NCBI GenBank assembly: GCA_030592105.1
Contig: JAUVKE010000133.1
Location: 1 to 7,033 of the forward strand
Reading direction: 5' to 3'
Source: Desulfobacteraceae bacterium
Lineage (GTDB): Bacteria; Desulfobacterota; Desulfobacteria; Desulfobacterales; BuS5
DNA length: 7,033 nucleotides
Shown here: positions 5,601 through 7,033 of the stretch, piece after piece
Layout: each line of letters begins with the position of its first letter
Numbering within the stretch: position 1 is the first letter of the stretch
Position numbers and translations under genes: made by a program
The notes under the pieces: model-generated
The model's database searches: none
What the model was told of the DNA's origin: nothing
Seen by the model: the letters and a program-made list of their open reading frames with translations, nothing else

Positions 5601-6905
5601 CTTGTAATAAAATCAAAGGGGCCCCGTCTTAATATCTGGAAACCTGAGCCGGATATTGTAAAAAAACTCAAAAACAGAACTCTTTATGTTCCATATGTTT
5701 CCTCAGCATTCAGCTCAATATTTAAAGCTGCTTTTGAATCTGCCGGATTCGACTTTTCCATTCTTCCCAAACCAGATGAAAAAACCGAGTACCTTGGGCG
5801 TCAGGTAACCTCCGGCAGGGAATGCCATCCCTTTATAGTCACCTGCGGGGATTTTGTGAAAATGACACATGAACCTGGCTTTGATCCTGAACATGCTGCT
5901 TTTTTCATGTTGAATTATGATGGAGCGTGCAGGTTTTCACAATATTCACTTGGCCATGCCGCCCTGTTTAAACGGATGGGTATCCCTGAAGTTCCTGTGA
6001 TTGCTCCCCTTTGCTCAACCCGTTTTGAGGAATTGACCGGACTTTTCGGGCTCGGTTTTACAGTCCAGCTATGGCAGGGGCTCATGGCAACAGAGGTCTT
6101 AGACAGGTTCAGGCTCCATGTGCGGCCCTATGAAAAAAATTTTGGAGAAACAGACCTCGTTTATGAATCAGGAATTGAGGAAATTTCAGAAGCCACGGCA
6201 CATTGCCGGGGAATTTTTTCCATTGTTGATTATAAAATTCATTCAGCATTAAAAAAAGCTGTCAGAGCTTTGGAAAAAGTAGATGTTGATATGTCAGTCC
6301 CCCGGCCTGTTATTGGAATTGTGGGAGAATTTTATACTGTTTTGAACCGCTGGGCCAATCAGGACTTTGTTCGAATACTTGAAAACCTTGGAATTGAGGT
6401 AAAAATCCACGGGCTCACCATAACTAATAACCTCGCTTTTTATTCCGCATATTATTACCATAAAGACCGTTTAAAAAAGGGGGAGATCGGTGCTGCTTTT
6501 TATTATTTTCTAAGAAAATTCTGGGTCGATTTCTGTATAAAACATGCAGAAAAATCTTTGGACAGCAGTTTTAGCCCCTTTGGAATTATTGACAGAAAAA
6601 CTATCTTGTCGGAGGCTGAACCCTATATCTGTGTTGATATAGATACCATTCTTTCCACATTCACGGCCAGGGCCAGAGGCTTTGCTTTATCAGGTGTATC
6701 AGGTCTGTGTAATATTTATGTTTTAAACTGTATGCTGGGAAATATATCCATCCCGATTTTAAAAAATGCTTTGCAGGAGTATAAAAATTTTCCTCTGTTG
6801 AATCTTGTTTTTGACGCCCAGATGGGGACGAATATGCTGACCCGCATCGAGGCTTTTGTGCATCAGGTAAAGCTTTATCATAATAGATACAACCACTTAA
6901 AATAA
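2625..6905 (+). CDS. Tandem acyl-CoA dehydratase/reductase activase fused to duplicated HgdB-like modules
   Basis: A 1426-residue soluble protein. Module A1 (7-265) and module A2 (325-580) are BadF/BadG/BcrA/HgdC-type ATPases. Each has a phosphate motif (GIDIGS at 9; GIDVGA at 328), IEIGGQDSK (101-109; 424-432), CAAGTGSF (133; 450), a second cysteine (GRCSVF, C172; ARCTVF, C490) and GGVAAN (223; 541). The cysteine pairs should jointly hold one [4Fe-4S] cluster, which in HgdC bridges two subunits. A linker has C606, C609, C613 and C632. The DUF2229-like module D1 (673-980) and HgdB-like module D2 (1017-1426) follow. Such activases couple ATP hydrolysis to low-potential electron transfer into dehydratases or reductases. 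The substrate here is unknown, and no separate partner gene is in the window. ATG 2625 is the first in-frame start after a stop at 2586; it lacks a clear Shine-Dalgarno sequence, and ATG 2646 is the alternative. Family secure, reaction not. Confidence 0.93.
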   Translation: MKIPKFYMGIDIGSVSLNLVIIDDSEKIRASTYKRTKGRPLQVLLESLNELSDEFNFFEGIAVTGSGRKFAGKILDIPDINEIIAQARAACFFHPEVRTIIEIGGQDSKLIFIDQDPETGEPVIVDHVLNEVCAAGTGSFLDLQAHRLGMTIDDFASAALSSKKPASISGRCSVFAKSDMVHLLQEGTPKPDILAGLCHALARNFIANLGKGKIFKPPVMFQGGVAANQAVVKAFKNLPTNGFGSLIIPEHFLVMGAFGTAIMARENPSGSSAQKSLLTGSIKKAIASAGFRPSEVYLKPLIPKSSPPDTQDQYFGITSKDSNELFLGIDVGAASTNIVLVDKQGKLVVKIYRQTRGEPVTAVKAGLEDIAGRIGTNIKICGVGITGSGRYFIGDFVGADMVINEISAQARAAVHIDPEVDTIIEIGGQDSKYIKCKNGRVIDFEMNNVCAAGTGSFLEEQGSRLKVEIKKDFSRLAFSSDAPVNLGARCTVFMESDLIHHQQNGKNPGDLTAGLSYAIASNYLEKVVENKKIEGKIFFQGGVAANQSVVAAFESILKKTLIIPEHHNVTGALGAALASIDSPPLQSRFAGFSLKERPYEVKKFECQKCPNLCTIHQIYIDGELSSYYGSLCGRYEKVADSRDYSHLPDLFKEREEHLVKGFEMDVLPESEKPVMGIPRSFSFFDYFPFWESFFKTLGYHVILSERTNNSLIQEGLLKVQSETCFPIKTIYGHIGDLVSIGADQIFLPCEIDHHKNKDDIHRTYNCPYIQALPYMMGAAMGTDAKILAPVIRWSDSVKDFNETIMAMGKSLGHVPGKIKQAVNKARNSQNNFDDWRRSRGKEVLEALGPGDRCLVLLGKSHNIFDPGLNLHLAGKLRREGELVIPFDMLPLDEITLPEHYENVVWKNTRDLLKVLFWLRNDKRFFPVLLTNFGCGPDSFFIKYMEDILQDKPYLVLEIDEHTGDAGLVTRIEAFLDTLDTQIKTCEPQAPLNLVIKSKGPRLNIWKPEPDIVKKLKNRTLYVPYVSSAFSSIFKAAFESAGFDFSILPKPDEKTEYLGRQVTSGRECHPFIVTCGDFVKMTHEPGFDPEHAAFFMLNYDGACRFSQYSLGHAALFKRMGIPEVPVIAPLCSTRFEELTGLFGLGFTVQLWQGLMATEVLDRFRLHVRPYEKNFGETDLVYESGIEEISEATAHCRGIFSIVDYKIHSALKKAVRALEKVDVDMSVPRPVIGIVGEFYTVLNRWANQDFVRILENLGIEVKIHGLTITNNLAFYSAYYYHKDRLKKGEIGAAFYYFLRKFWVDFCIKHAEKSLDSSFSPFGIIDRKTILSEAEPYICVDIDTILSTFTARARGFALSGVSGLCNIYVLNCMLGNISIPILKNALQEYKNFPLLNLVFDAQMGTNMLTRIEAFVHQVKLYHNRYNHLK

Positions 6906-6950
6906 CAGCCCCATTGCTGATTTTAAGCATGCTTCAAATTATACCTGAAG
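6906..6950 (+). terminator. Weak dyads after the activase-fusion stop, possible terminator
   Basis: Three small dyads follow the stop codon: CAGC/GCTG (6906-6909, 6916-6919) with four T's shortly after, the palindrome AAGCATGCTT (6925-6934), and CTTCA/TGAAG (6932-6936, 6946-6950) followed by TTTATAA. None has a strong GC stem with a long T-run, so intrinsic termination would be weak. Confidence 0.2.
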
Positions 6951-6960
6951 TTTATAAGAA

Positions 6961-6992
6961 AATGATGAATTTTGAATTATGAATGATGAATT
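6961..6992. repeat. AT-rich direct repeat AATGATGAATT, two copies
   Basis: AATGATGAATT occurs at 6961-6971 and exactly again at 6982-6992, a 21-base period, with the related TTTGAATTATG between them. The tract is non-coding and lies 55 bases after the large gene. It may be part of a longer intergenic repeat that continues right of the window, or slippage-prone AT-rich DNA. Confidence 0.45.
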
Positions 6993-7033
6993 AAGGAATT
7001 CTACTAATTTATAAAATGTCATTAACCGCTATC

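Noticed and set aside
2625..6905. Two or more genes mis-joined by an assembly error
   Set aside because: The frame is continuous without internal stops, the module order matches known large activase fusions, and the linkers read as ordinary protein.
2766..6930. Numerous minus-strand frames opposite the large gene
   Set aside because: All are short shadows of a 1426-codon gene with strong motifs throughout; none has recognisable domains.

Overview
The window looks like chromosome of an anaerobic, moderately AT-rich bacterium. A large 2-hydroxyglutaryl-CoA dehydratase/benzoyl-CoA reductase-type activase fusion, a zinc-binding sirtuin and a type I methyltransferase together fit a sulfate-reducing or syntrophic member of the Desulfobacterota. 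This is inferred from gene content and sequence style; no rRNA or other phylogenetic marker is present.

Layout. Positions 1-1032 (minus strand) hold the first 344 codons of a type I restriction-modification methyltransferase subunit (HsdM); the frame is open and runs off the left edge. Positions 1033-1285 are intergenic. They contain a nested inverted repeat (1135-1209), a 14-bp dyad (1220-1233) and a 31-codon plus-strand ORF with a strong Shine-Dalgarno sequence. Positions 1286-2110 (minus) encode a complete sirtuin. Positions 2111-2624 are a long divergent intergenic region with putative divergent promoters, a terminator-like hairpin, two small ORFs of doubtful status and a palindromic GC-rich element. 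Positions 2625-6905 (plus) encode a 1426-residue protein made of two tandem BadF/HgdC-type ATPase activase modules, a four-cysteine linker and two HgdB-like dehydratase-related modules. Positions 6906-7033 hold weak dyads and an AT-rich direct repeat, with no gene.

How the parts relate. The sirtuin and the activase fusion are divergent and may share the control region between them. Acyl-CoA-rich anaerobes accumulate reactive acyl-CoAs that acylate lysines, and this sirtuin carries the Tyr-x2-Arg pair typical of CobB/SIRT5-type deacylases, so a metabolic link is possible but unproven. HsdM belongs to a restriction-modification module that probably continues to the left with hsdS and hsdR, and is likely unrelated to the other two genes. 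The most interesting object is the fusion protein: both its activase half and its dehydratase-like half are internally duplicated, so one chain carries the parts of what is normally an activator homodimer plus a dehydratase heterodimer. Its substrate cannot be read from the sequence.
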